From Heligmosomoides polygyrus polygyrus (lineage: Eukaryota > Nematoda > Chromadorea > Rhabditida > Heligmosomidae), in the NCBI GenBank assembly GCA_947396885.1, contig OX377204.1:41961139-42025138 (forward strand): 64,000 nt of DNA. Direction: 5' to 3'. A program made the position numbers and the translations under genes. Each line of letters begins with the position of its first letter. The stretch's first letter is position 1. Under the pieces are notes generated by a model, which made no database searches, was not told the DNA's origin, and saw only the letters and a program-made list of their open reading frames with translations. Below, one piece after another: positions 12,433-23,905 of this stretch.

Positions 12433-12996
12433 TGGCTCTCTGGCTCACCCAATCCCAACCCTCTAGGCTTCACGAGGGTCCAAAAGAAAGAAAGAAGGCA
12501 TCACTTCCGGGACCGCCCTCACTCTAAACAGAAGCTAGCATCAGAAGAAATAAAAGCAGACATAATGACCCAGCAAATCCAAACAGGACATTAATTTTCG
12601 GATCACGTTCAACTAGGCAAGAAATGTATCTTTCATTGCGCAGAAGAGATTTGCCACGAAGAGATGCTAACTCTGCTCAGCGCAGGACGGAGATCGAGAT
12701 GAGAGCATGCTCTAAATTTCGAAACAGCGTGCATCTGTCAATGTGCTCCACTTCGGCCGTCCAGACCTACGCCTAGGGCAGTCTGCTGTGTGATCTCGCG
12801 CGCTATTGACGGAGGCGATCATCTACTTTTTGCGCACGGTGCAGCATTTAGAAGCTTGCTGTTTGATAGAAGGTTTCTAGGCGAGACCTGGAAAACTATC
12901 ATTATTACCTATTCCTATAGTTGAGCTCTCTCAAAAATTTCGAATAACAGAATATATTCGAAAATCACGTTTTTTCGAGCATTCGAATTCGAATCA

Positions 12997-14400
12997 CCTG
13001 TCACCTGTATCACCTGTCGTCCCGCTGATCATCGGCTTGCTAGAGTGGGCGCCAGCAGCGTCTCCATTCGTCCCTCTCGCGTGCCACAGTGCTCCAATGG
13101 ATCCTCCTCGCTCGAGGGACACGAACAGCGTCATATCGGTCGTTCAGGGCTTTCACGAAGAAGTCCGACCATCGCGTTGGTGGGCGTCCTGGTGTTCTCT
13201 TGACGAGAGCCATCACCGACTGGATTCCCTTCGTGGTCTTCAAGCTCTCTGCTCCCTTAGCACTATCACGGATATGGTGCACGAAGCGGTCGTATTCCTC
13301 GTCGATGTTATCCATGACGGTATCTTCCCAAAGGCCGACAAGAGAGGTGTACATGTCCCAGTTGATGGTTGTTCTGGGGCTCCTCTTCTTGAACTTTGCT
13401 GCCTTCTCTCCTTGACGCGAAAAGCGGAACTTCGCGCGAAGGAGGCGGTGGTCCGATCCCGTGTAGAACTTGGGAACAACGGAAACGTCGGTCAGGCAAT
13501 ACTTGCGGTTGAAGATGATGTGGTCCATCTCGTTGTGGAACTGGCCACCGGGGATTCCCAGGTCCATCGTAGAAAGGGAGGCTTCTGGAGCTGTGAATTT
13601 CCATGGATGGTCTTGGTCGACATGATAAACTCAGACAGCCTTTCACCTTGCTCGTTCCACTCCAAACCGTGGGTTCCGATGTGAAGTTCTTCCGGCGATC
13701 TTCGCGGTCCGATCTTGGCGTTGAAGTCGCCGACGGTCACCTTGTAGAAGGTGTGGTCTTCCTTATAAAACTTCTCCAGCTCCACGTAGAAGGCTTCGAC
13801 CTCTTCGTCGTCGTAGTCGGATGTTGGGGCATCCGCGACGAATACAGTCAAAGCTGGCACAGAGCCACATCGCTTCAGTCGCACACGTCCGATTCGGGTT
13901 GTCAGAGACTCGTACGAATCGATGTTCATGGCCAAGTGCGTGTTGACGAGGACACCAACGTCGCCTACTCCACTGCTGTCGCATGTTCCGAGGAACAGTT
14001 CTTCTTCGGAGTCGTAGGCGGCGTGTAGGAGGTGGTGTCTTCTCGTCTCGGTCAGTCCGATGAGGTCATACTTGATCTTCCTGGCTTGCATCCAGGTCCT
14101 CGACGGATGCTTCCGATGCTACCGTACGGGCTTTGTAAGTACAGATCGTCATCCTAGCCCTTTTCAATTTGCGCAGCCTGGTTAGGCCCTTGTGAGATTT
14201 TAGCAGCCTCTCCCTACTCGTCCTTCCCATCGCTGCAGAAATGGGGGCTCTTTCGGGGTCAGGGAATGAATCCCTTCAGTGCTGCTGTGTTTGACTCCAG
14301 TACACACGTAGCTAGTCAGGCTCTGTCGTGCCGACGAAGAACTCCGGGCAGGCAGCCAGACTGCCCGAAGACGGGGCGAGACTTAAGGCGGCCTCGAATC
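12997..14400 (-). mobile_element. Internally deleted RTE-1-type LINE
   Basis: The element runs from about 14400 down to a tail at about 13000 that reads caggtgatacaggtg on the minus strand. The 5' region and endonuclease are present and the C-terminal end is present, but the whole reverse transcriptase is missing, so the copy is about 1.4 kb. It is non-autonomous. At the junction a short piece of the element is inverted (13202-13230). Other fragments of the family lie at 2590-2948 with 6069-6500, and at 33127-33420. Confidence 0.85.
13040..14155 (-). pseudogene. RTE-1 ORF: endonuclease joined to C-terminal region, RT deleted
   Basis: From 14155 down the endonuclease reads MTICTY, KIKYDLIGLTETRRH, GVGDVGVLVN and VTVGDFNAKIGPRR. 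It then shifts frame near 13500-13565, continuing as QFHNEMDHIIFNRK, FYTGSDHRLLRAKF and TTINWDMYTSL. At LKTTKGI the reading joins a 29-base inverted piece and then KRTPGRPPTRWSDFFVKAL and ARERDEWRRCWRPL, the normal end of the protein. The lower 528 bases are open in one frame across the join. All reverse transcriptase motifs are absent. I doubt it has a function, but the open fusion is notable. Confidence 0.8.
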
Positions 14401-15279
14401 GCCTTACATGTACTCCCAGTCAAGAAGTTAAGAGCTTATATGAGAACTTAAGAAAATGAAAATTTTCTGACATGTGAGTGGTACAGGTTGCGCAATACAC
14501 TCGGCTGATGCTTGCTTTTTACATTTGATTGTGTTTCACTTAAATACTTATTTTAATTTCTTCTTAAAGGAACCTTGTTGTTTGTGCTTCTTTTAATGTG
14601 CAAATCTTAAAAACACACTATGGCTTGGGAAAAATGCAGGTACTAATTGAAAGGTTCTAACATTGCTTTTAGTGAAGCTTTTGAAGCTATTTGAAACTTA
14701 TATGAAAACACAGGGTAACGAGATTTCTGGGGTGCAAATAGTCAAGATTGCGCCATGCCCCCGCAGGAAACGTTGCATTTCAGATTTGATTAATTGTGCA
14801 TGGGTGACGCGACTGGGTGGTACTTTGGAAAAATAGTCGCTGGATCGCCTTTGCACTTTGGCGATGTTTTCGATTTTCCAGTAGCGCTTCAGGATAATCT
14901 TCTTCTCTTCCAAGGGTAGCCTGAAGCCGGTCATGACCCTTGTTATGGGCTGTTATGGGCTTGGAAAGCATTATTAGAGCGATAGCGAGAACGGCGAATT
15001 GTGTGATCAAGAAGCTCACATGTTACGTGCCTTTCACGTGATTGTCATGTTCTAAGTGTTAGAGGCGCAGCACAGGTTAAAGGGGCCAAGTAGTAGCAAA
15101 ATTTAACAAGCATTCAGGCTATGCACTATCATTCGTGTCTGAAATGTAAGGCTTCAGACAGTGCATTTCGGGATGTTGACCATTCGCACGTCACATAACT
15201 TTCGTAATCCTGTGCTTTTATATGAGTTCTTAACAGCTCCAAATGCTTCATTAGCAGCAATATTAGAACCTTTAAAATA
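14401..15279. other. No recognised gene (14401-15279)
   Basis: AT-rich sequence with only short open frames. A short direct repeat (gttatgggct twice at 14942-14960) is the only structure I noticed. Confidence 0.4.
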
Positions 15280-15594
15280 TTAGGCTGGCCGACAAGTCTT
15301 GAAATAAATTTTTAAAGTTTTGGAATACTCTGGAAAAAGAAGTAAAAGATCCTGGGTCAATGAGGATTTTGTGGAAGGTTCCAGAAGCTGTCGCTGATTG
15401 AGTGCATACATACCTGCGTGCGTCATTTTGGTGGCATGGTTAGCCAATAACAGCGTCGAGTGGTCGTCTTCTACAAATGATGCCGAGGCTCCAACGCAAG
15501 CAGAAGGATCTCTAATATTATCTATGCATTTGAAGAAGGGACTGTTAGCCGCACCACAGTGCTTCGTTGACGCAGTGCTATCGACGATGACGGA

Positions 15595-16360
15595 TCGCTG
15601 CTCGCTATGAAATCCAATCCAGAAGCAACCACGCAGGAACTGACAACAACACTCGGCTGCACCTAATCCACCATCGAGCTGCATCCCCACGACCTAAGTC
15701 ATCGAAATGTTTTGACAAGATGGCTGACCGAGGCACACAAGCAAGTGCGAATGAGCATACCAGTCACTCGTCGCGCAGCCGCTTCGAAAGGAATTTCTTG
15801 AGGATCTAGTGACTGGAGATGAGTGCCGGATAGTCCACGATAACAGCGAATGTCTTGTCGTCTGCCTCCTGCGTGAGCAGAACCACCAGTCCAGCCGAAG
15901 ACAAACCCATACCAACGCAAACATTCACTTTGCGCCTGGTGGAATGCGAAAGAACCAATCTACCATGAGCTGCTGGCTGCTGGCAGGACGGCCGCCGCTT
16001 CTACATACACTAATCGGCTTTAGAAAGATGGATGATGCAATGCGAGAAAAAAGGCGAAAAAGATTAAGTGTCCACCTGTTGCCCGACAACGCGCACCTAC
16101 ACGTTGCATCGAGCACCGGTCAGAAGATAACCGAACTTGGCTGGCATCCGGTAGCCCATCCTCTGCATTTGCCGGATTTTGCGCCATTGCATCACCGTTT
16201 TTTTGGACCGCTAAAGCGTCAATTGATAGGGAAAAAATTTGGAAGGTATGATGACCTCAAAATGGCAGTCGACAACTTCTTTATGTCGCAGTCCGCCGAT
16301 TTCTGTATGAAGCGAGTCAGCGATTTGCTGAGCAGATGGGAGAAGGTTATCTCCTTATAG
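15595..16360 (+). pseudogene. Mariner transposase, degenerate
   Basis: Broken frames give NPEATTQELTTTLGCT and LSHRNVLTRWLT, then a 184-codon open stretch from 15809 with TGDECRIV, LLPDNAHLHVASSTGQKI, and a C-terminal LIGKKFGRYDDLKMAVDNFF and LLSRWEKVI. The first two catalytic aspartates are present (TGDE, LPDN). The third, expected in the (S/A)P(S/T)DYH motif, is histidine (FAPLHHRFF). Stops occur upstream. The copy belongs to a different mariner lineage from the one at 10.5 kb and cannot encode an active enzyme. Confidence 0.85.
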
Positions 16361-16393
16361 TGAATATAATGTGATAATTTGTATTTTAAAAAC

Positions 16394-17555
16394 CTTCATG
16401 CCCGAGAGGTCCACCACAGACGACATATTCATCGCTCGCCAGGTGATGGAGAAATATTGGGGGAAACGAAAGCCCTGCTACCTGGCATTTCTAGACCTGG
16501 AGAAGCCTACGACAGGCTACCCCGGGCCGTACTCTGAAAAGCCCTTCGAGGGAGGGGTGTCTGATCACAGTGATAAGGGACATGTACGAAGGCTCGAAAG
16601 CGGCGATACGAACTCCACACGGGGTGACAAGGAAAGTGGACATCATAGTGGGTGGTACGCCAAGGGTCGGCTCTGAGTCCGTTCCTCCTCTGTTGTCTGG
16701 GAGGGAGAGAACCACCTTGAGGAAGGCTCTCTCAGGACGATCCTCTACGATGACGACGTCGCCCTAGTAGCGGACAACTCGAAGGAACTGGAGGAGAAGG
16801 TGCAGCTGTGGCAGAGAGCCCTCGCAGACGACGGCCTACGGCTGAACGTGGAGAAGACGAAGTTCATGAGCACTCAGCAGTGCGCTGGATCGATCCTAGA
16901 CTGCCAAGGGGAAGCGATCAAGAAGGTGGAGGAATTCTGCTACCTCGGAAGTGACCTATCCAAGGAAGGAAGTGTTGACCAGCCTGTCAGAGGACGGATA
17001 AACGCAGCCTGGCTCAAGTGGAGAGAGTCCACAGGGCTCTCTCCACTTGAGCCAGGTGCGACCGCAGATGCTCCAAGGCGCTCAAAGGAAAGCTCGATAG
17101 CACAGTTGTGCGGCGTGCCCTCCTCTACGGGAGTGAGTGCTGGGCCCTGGGTAAGGCGCAGGAGCGGCAACTGCACGCTGCGGAAATGAGGATGCTCAGA
17201 TGGGCATGTGGGTGGACCCGTCGGGACAGAGTGCGAAACGAGAATGTTAAGGGAAGTGATGAAGACAGCCCCGGTCCAGCTGAAGAGGTGGGAGCAGTGC
17301 CTAAGGTGGTATAGACACGTCCTCAGAAGACCAGAGGATCACCACATAAGGTTGGCCCTAGATGTCGAGGCACCCGTAAAGCGTCCGAGAGGAGCCCTAA
17401 GGGAAAGTCGTCATCAAGAAAGATCTCGCCGAAGTCGGTTCCACGGCATATGAAACCCTTGATAGGATGAGGTGGCGACAGATCACAGGAACAGCGGACA
17501 CTGTGACTGAGCGGGACTAAACACCTAGGAGAAGAAGAAGAAGATGAAGAAGTTC
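16394..17555 (+). mobile_element. 5'-truncated RTE (BovB-like) nested in the mariner
   Basis: Broken frames read MPERSTTDDIFIARQVMEKYWGK and CYLAFLDLEK, then VIRDMYEGSKAAIRTPHG, a degraded YADD region (LYDDDVALVADN), LQLWQRALADDGLRLNVEKTKFM, EEFCYLGSDLS, RRALLYGSECWALGKAQERQL and MRMLRWACGWTRRDRVRNE. It ends in a GAA-rich tail at 17527-17555. The flanks gtattttaaaaac (16381-16393) and gtatttaaaaac (17556-17567) form a near-perfect target duplication. An 18-base inverted piece (cctggctcaagtggagagag) occurs around 17010-17055. It is a dead fragment. Confidence 0.85.
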
Positions 17556-18392
17556 GTATTTAAAAACGAAGGATGAATGAAAAGGATTTTTTGTTTTGAG
17601 ACTTTTCGGCCAGCCTAATAGTGCTTGGATTTTTGTAGGATACCCTCCAATTTTCACAAACCGTTATGTGTTCCCCAGTTTCAAACTTCAAAAAAACACA
17701 AATTAATCAACACGGCCCATTCAAGGAGAAATTACAAGTATTTAAATGAAACACTATCGAAATGGAAAAATTTAGAGCATGGCGCAATCCACACCGTTCA
17801 TATGCTATGTAAATTTCTATTTTTTAAAGCTTTCATATTTGTCCTCAGCCTCTTCAGTATCTTCACTATGAGCTAAGTTATCACCTTTCAAACAATGTAT
17901 ACATTTTTAGACACCCTGTTTATTGATGACAAGTGCCCTGACCATCTGTGGACCTCGCTCGCTCGCCTGGTGCTTGATGTCCGCCTCTCCTTTCGCTAAT
18001 ATATGGAAAAGATCACCCACACTGGGATAAATTATGTTGTTCAATCCATGAAGTTTTTTTTGGTTTGGCTAACGTTATGGCATTCCTGCAAACAGTTTGT
18101 TCGAACCCGTTGTAAACGTTACAAAATAGAAAGGATAGGGAAATAGACTTCTTAATGCGATTGTAACTGATATTCCGCCCGCATCTTCCACACTCTCCAC
18201 CGCTCCAGTGGCAGTCACGGAAGACCTGCTACTAATGCATAACCCTTATCGCTTATAATCCCAGATGTGTGTTATCAAGTTGCCTTTCACATACTGAGCT
18301 ATAAAAGAAAACCACCCTGGTGACGTGCCGCCAATGTTAAAAACTTGCCTGGGAATTCCACAGATGTCTCGCAGACGTCGTCTAACCTTCAG

Positions 18393-18551
18393 GGGCCGGA
18401 TTCATCAACGACTAACAGCGGGTATAAGGGGTAGAGATACCCACAATGAAGCCTGCGTCTCTGAGTCTTGCGTTATCTCTGCCTGACTCTTATCTTATCT
18501 CTACCCCTTATCACCCGCATATCCACGGATTAATTGTTGATGAATTCGGCC
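18393..18551. mobile_element. MITE copy 1 in the left arm (about 159 bp)
   Basis: The ends are gggccggattcatcaacgac and its imperfect inverse ttaattgttgatgaattcggccc. The interior carries taaggggtagagata and its inverse. The right arm of the large repeat lacks it, which gives the empty site: ccttcagaagttcaggagatt. The duplication at the insertion is only 2-3 bases (CAG or AG). Confidence 0.85.
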
Positions 18552-18561
18552 CAGAAGTTCA

Positions 18562-18724
18562 GATGCCGGATTCATCAACAATTAACCCGAGGGTATGCGG
18601 GTGATAAGGGGTAGAGATAAGATAAGAGTCAGCCAGAGATAACGCAAGAGTCAGAGACGCAGGCTTCATTGTGGGTATCTCTACCCCTTATACCCGCGGG
18701 TTAGTCGTTGATGAATCCGGCCCC
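18562..18724. mobile_element. MITE copy 2, inverted relative to copy 1
   Basis: This is nearly the reverse complement of copy 1, starting atgccggattcatcaacaat and ending gatgaatccggcccc. It is inserted about 10 bases from copy 1, so the pair forms a long palindrome. Flanking AG repeats are consistent with a 2-base duplication. Confidence 0.85.
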
Positions 18725-18982
18725 AGGAGATTCCTTCCCTGCTTTTTCTAGAGAGCCCAGCGGCCGTTCGATAGTGTGACGCATGTCTAATATTTCAATA
18801 AACCTCAATGGTAGGAGGGAAAGAGAAGGCAAGCATAATGAAGAAGAGCAACAGAGTAGGTCCATCATCAACTAGGACTTCACCGCAAACTGTATTACAA
18901 GAAATAAGACGTGGAACAAATGAAAATTATGGAAGGGAGATAGTCAGTTATAGAGGTATAGAGTTCACTCTGTTGCGAAATG

Positions 18983-20901
18983 GGAATGCTGCACTGTGCG
19001 TTGCGCAAGCGCGCACCACCGCGAACAACTGACCGAATCCCTTGCACGGGAGAGGGGTGTTTTTAGACACGATCTCCACGTGGGCGATATCGATGTCTTG
19101 TATGCTCGCGATGACACTACCGTCAAGCTTGTTGTGGGGCAATGAATAGTGGCGTTCAGGGATGAGCGCATTAACCGTTAGGGCCTTTTCATACTTCGCG
19201 ACAAAAGCGACTTGTCGCCCGTGCAAAATATGCATGTCGATTAAAACCGAGCGCGCGCCGCCGAAAAGTGTTCATACTCGAGCGCCGGCGGCGTCGTCCC
19301 AGTCGCTCTCGTCGCTCTTGTCGCTCTTGTCGCCTGTTCATACTTCGCGCCGGCGCCGGGAGCGACTGGGGCGACGAACGGAGTGTGGAGTACGTAATTA
19401 CACCGCACTAGTGCTGGAAGGCACACTACTGCTGGAAGGAAACGGACGTTTTTCACACAAAGTAAGGAGGGCTTTTATGTCTATTTTGAGTGCCAGACTG
19501 ACGCTGTAGGTAATATGATTGTTCGCTTCTGTTTGTTTCAGTTTCTAACAACTTTTTTGACTAAAAATATGTCTGTTTGCTTGTGTTTGTCTCAGTTTCC
19601 GGAAACTTTCTACTAATATAACTGTTTGCTTTTTTCTGTTTCAGTTTCCAAAAACTAATGCAAATGAAGTTGAAGTTAGACGTGAAGACTTCTCTTCACT
19701 TGATATTTTAGGCCACGAAGTAGACGTTATGGTGCAATTACGTGCACCAAACTACGCTCGACGCCCCAGTCGCTCTTGTCGCTCTTGTCGTCTGTTCATA
19801 CTTCCGCGCGCTGCGCACGCCGCGCACGCCACGCGTGCTGCGCTCTTGTCGCTGCTGTCGCGAAGTATGAACAGGCCCTTAGCCTTTATTCGCTATCCGG
19901 TTTCCGAGGGTTTCGGCATATCCGTTTTGTTGTTGTCTCCTAGGGTTGAACCTGGTGATGGGTGAACTATGTAGATGATCATTCACGATCGTACGTGGTC
20001 GTCAGAAACGACAGAAGTCATTCAAATCCAAAAAGGTCACTCGAGGCAATTCCTCACTGGGGAACTGGTTACATAGTTTTAGATATAACTCACTTTTATC
20101 CTTCCACAGTCGCTAAACATATACCATGCATCTCTAAAGCCTTCTAAGCATAACATTGTCCATTCATCTTGAGTCATATGCAGACCAAGAAGGTATGGTG
20201 ACGCTATCGAGTGTAAGCAGTTTTGGCGGTAATCAATGATCCGAACGTCTCCCGCTATCAAGTTTAGCGATGAAATCACGACCTTGAAGAGCCGTATAAA
20301 TAGGACATCGAGAGCGGCCCAGGACAGCGACTGCTTCCTAGATGGGCATAGAGGGTGGTGGCTCTTCCCCAAGTAGGCAGCAGCTGTCACTAACTTATGC
20401 TTCGCTCTTTGTCTACATTTCCCTCACCCTACATCTAGTACCGAAGTGGGTAGCGGTAATTTTAAGGGTCCTGGTGTAGAGATAGCTAACTAATCGTTCG
20501 GGTCCTAACCTTCTCCCCCATAGGCGGTCCAGTGGCAATTTTTCTTGGTAAGATAATATGTGCGAATTTTGTTGTGATCCATGTCATCTTGTGCAGATAA
20601 AGTTGATAAAAAAATTCTGTTGGTTGATCTTCCGGCTGATATCCTAGAGCAGGATATTACAAAGGCGTTCAAACTGCTATTAGGGACCGTTAGGACCTGT
20701 CTCACCCTAGAAATGTTTTTACAGCCGACCTCTGCGTCATGTCATTTGTGACTCCATGACTGCAGTGTCTTCGATTTGATTGTATGAGGTAAAGATATCC
20801 TTTTAGCCATATGCTGCTGCGAGTCATCAAAGAAATACGCAGTGCAGAAATGAATACGAGCAAAGGAGAAACAGGCTTAATCCAGATACCTAGACCCATG
20901 T
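18983..20901. other. Interior of the large inverted repeat
   Basis: About 1.9 kb lies between the arms, including a 0.7-kb palindromic element at 19179-19881. The minus strand has open stretches (for example 18948-19235, with NALIPERHYSLPHNKLDGSV and KGFGQLFAVVRACATHS crossing from the interior into the arm). I do not recognise them. It may hold a decayed transposase if the whole structure is a DNA transposon with long terminal repeats. Confidence 0.4.
19179..19881. mobile_element. Palindromic element with TTCATACTTCGCGAC ends
   Basis: The left end is agggccttttcatacttcgc followed by gacaaaagcgac. The right end is gtcgcgaagtatgaacaggc followed by cctta. They are inverse complements with few changes. 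Repeats of gtcgctcttgtcgctcttgtcg occur inside both halves (19300-19335 and 19770-19795). Related ends occur at about 54091 (as tatacttcctcgcgg and cgaagtataaacgggg) and at 54955-54970. It is non-coding. Confidence 0.75.
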
Positions 20902-21717
20902 CATTTCGCAACAGAGTGAACTCTATATCTCTATAACTGACTATCTCCCTTCCATAATTTTCATTTGTTCCACGTCATATTTCTTGTAATACAGTTTGCG
21001 GTGAAGTCCTAGTTGATGATGGACCTACTCTGTTGCTCCTCTCCATTATGCTTGCCTTCTCTTTCCCTCCTACCATTGAGGTTTATTGAAATATTAGACA
21101 TGCGTCACACTATGGAACGGCCGCTGGGCTCTCTAGAAAATGCAGGGAAGGAATCTCCTGAACTTCTGAAGGTTAGACGACGTCTGCGAGACATCTGTGG
21201 AATCCCCAGGCAAGTTATTAACATTGGCGGCACGTCACCAGGGTGGTTTTCTTTCATCGCTCAGTATGTGGAAGCCAACTTGATAACACACATCTGGGAT
21301 TAAGGGTTATGCATTAGTAGTAGTTCTTCCGTGACTGCCACTGGAGCGGTGGAGAGTGTGGAAGATGCGGGCGGAATATCAGTTACAATTGCATTAAGAA
21401 GTCTATTTCCCTATCCTTTCTATTCTGTAACGTTTACAACGGGTTCGAACGAACTGTTTGCAGGAATGCCATAACGTTAGCCAAACCAAAAAGAACTTCA
21501 TGGATTGAACGACATAATTTATCCCAGTGTGGGTGATCTTATCCATATATTAGTGAAAGGAGAGGCGGACATGAAGCGAGGCGAGCGAGAGAGGTCCACA
21601 GGTGGTCATGGCACTTGTCATCAATAAACAGGGTGTCTAAAAAATTTATACATTGTTCGAATGGTGATAACTTAGCTCATAGTGAAGATACTGAAGAGGC
21701 TGAGGACAAATACGAAA
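20902..21717. repeat. Right arm of the large inverted repeat (816 bp)
   Basis: Reverse complement of the left arm. It begins catttcgcaacagagtgaac and ends tgaggacaaatacgaaa. It contains no MITE at the site where the left arm carries two, so it records the ancestral state. A 97-codon plus frame at 21013-21303 is not recognised. Confidence 0.92.
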
Positions 21718-23700
21718 TGGGGAATTGTCCGGGCGACCTATAGTATTGCAGATCAGCTTTACTTTTGGCCTTTCAGCCACAATTGCTTACTTGTTGTGAA
21801 GCCTGTCCTCAGTCATTCTGTTCGTATGATGCTAACCTCGAACGAGTACACCTAATCAGAGATCCGTAGTGGCGAACGAACCTTCGAATTGCAAATTCAC
21901 AAACCAGGGGTGGTCGGAGTGACGGAAGAATGTCAAACAAAGGCCGGACAGACGGACTAGCCCTTTTCTGTCGAATAGGTTCTCGGTTCAAACAGGACAC
22001 GTCTGAAATCAGTTCCAATCTCCCAAGTTAATGTGGGCGTCTTTCACACCAAACCGAACACGTTTTAAGGAAGTCGAAAGATTTCCTTGTTGAAAATTAA
22101 ACCTACGAACTCGTCTACACATATTGGGTTTCCCAAAAATTATTTTAGTGGAAGCTTTTTTCCTTCTTGCTATAGGCGATGCTATAAGCCTACTTTCCTA
22201 GGCGGAAGGCAAAAATTGCAGAATATGTTGTAGAAGATGTCTCCGTCGTGCACTATTTCGTGGAGTCACGATGCTTATCTAATTGATAATGTACGTGTCT
22301 TACCAATTTGTTCTACAATTTAGCAGCAATAGTCACAAAAATACATGAAATTCTATGCTGCTCAACATATCTGAGCACCTTCTAGAGAGTTCCAACAGAT
22401 TATTGGTATCAATCCTTGGTTTTTTTGCTTTTATGCACTATACTTATAGTCTTTAAAAGAACAGTGGACAACATAACTCAGTTTATTAGATGTGCCTTAT
22501 TGAAGCAATTTAATGTGGAACAGTTGTGTTGCAGCAGCTGTGCCAAAAGCTTCTTTGGGGCAAGTAACGTAACGCACTCTAGCCCTCTCGAAGTGTCCTC
22601 GATCTTTCTTATCTGGGACAATTTGTAGCGGAAGTTAAATAGCTTTGCAGGAAAAAGGTGACAAGCCAGACACTGCGACACTAACAGAAAGTGCGCAGAT
22701 ACCTTGTGTTTTATTCATTATCCATAGAAGAAGAAATGAAGATTCATTTTTTAAATAAAATGAGAAACAACCCACCAACTGGAGGCCACACTGCAGGGCC
22801 TCCAAACTGGCTTGACACTATAGATACGAGTACGGTCAAAATAAACACTATCACAGACCGCATCAACTTAGTGTTGGATGACAGTAGCGACTGGAGAACA
22901 CTGCTGGTTCGGCAGCGGAACTGTTCATTCCACCCTGCGTCTGCACTCTGTCACAAATTACCAGCTTTTTTGCTGCCACCTCCAGACGTTTAGGCTAGTG
23001 CCGCGAACGGCGCTTGCTGCGAAGAAAAATTACAACACATCAGTAGTGACCAAACCAGTTCTACATCCACAACATCTTCCTCTTTCGCAGCTGTTCAATG
23101 AAGAAAGGAACAAAAGGACGAGGTGAGGGAGTATAACCACAGCCATGAAACTCGAGTGAAGACGTTGTCGCTGAGATCGCTCTTCTCTTTGGAAGCTCTC
23201 AAAGTAGTTCTTCTTTTGCATTAAAATAGTGTCGTCTTACCGTTAGAATTTGTTGTGTGAGAACTAGGTTGTACAGAAAATTAGCGCCATTCAAATTTGG
23301 ACCGTTTTCGACCCCCACGTTCATGCAATGATAACTTCGTTCAGTGCGAATCATTTTAATTGAGGTGAGATTAACAACTTTACACTCGGTATAACTCTGC
23401 CGAATAAAACCGTCGGTAAAGTGTTTCTAGTTGTAAGCAACTGAGCAGTTACAGTACGGAAAGCGTTGAAATACAATACCCTCCATAAAGTTTGGAAAAA
23501 GGGCACTGTAGGCGCGTTATCCGCGTTCTTTCTGTTCTTTTGCTGTAGTTGTCTTAGCTTTCATCCATTTTGAAAACCTCGCATACTGTCGTGATTTCCT
23601 CGAGAAATCTACCCATTGCCACAAAAGCATTTTTCGTTACTCTCTTTTTGACCTCTATTTTTCCGAAAGCGCCAGGGAATACTCATTAACGAGGGACGTC
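21718..23700. other. No confident gene (21718-23700)
   Basis: Mostly AT-rich. The one coding-like segment is a plus frame around 22770-22910 (NPPTGGHTAGPPNWLDTIDT and RINLVLDDSSDWRTL), which could be an isolated exon, but I see no partners. A string near 22128-22150 (ttgggtttcccaaaaatt) faintly resembles a mariner end. Confidence 0.35.
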
Positions 23701-23905
23701 TCCACTAATTTATTTATTTATTTATTTATTCAAGTGTGAACGTGATTCACGTATTGAAATTCAACGCAAACAAAAACAAGGACAAAACTACCACAGACGA
23801 ACAAAACGCTATCATGCGTTAGTCAGCTATAATCACACCTAAAAACATCAACAAGCAATAGCTCTACTCCAAACATGTGCAGACATAGTCATAATATCGT
23901 CGTAT

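Larger units (their letters stand above)
15280..17618 (+). mobile_element. Mariner element with TIRs, interrupted by an RTE fragment
   Basis: The left end begins ttaggctggccgacaagtct at 15280. The right end finishes agacttttcggccagcctaa at 17618. They are inverted repeats differing at about two positions over the first 25 bases. Both ends abut TA (15278-15279 and 17619-17620), the mariner target duplication. Without the nested LINE the element is about 1.17 kb. The transposase is a pseudogene. The LINE at about 16394-17555 lies between the transposase stop and the right end. Confidence 0.9.
17832..18982. repeat. Left arm of a large inverted repeat (about 815 bp plus MITE insertions)
   Basis: This arm is the reverse complement of 20902-21717 with few differences. 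The outer match begins at ttcatatttgtcctcagcc and the inner match ends at gagttcactctgttgcgaaatg. It is longer than the right arm because two MITEs are inserted at 18393-18724. Short frames occur but I recognise no protein. Confidence 0.92.

Noticed and set aside
21013..21303. 97-codon plus frame in the right inverted arm with an RHTMER string, like Harbinger nucleases
   Set aside because: Only the one short motif fits; the surrounding residues do not follow the Harbinger pattern.
22120..22160. Mariner-like terminal string ttgggtttcccaaaaatt
   Set aside because: A single short match with no partner end and no transposase nearby.
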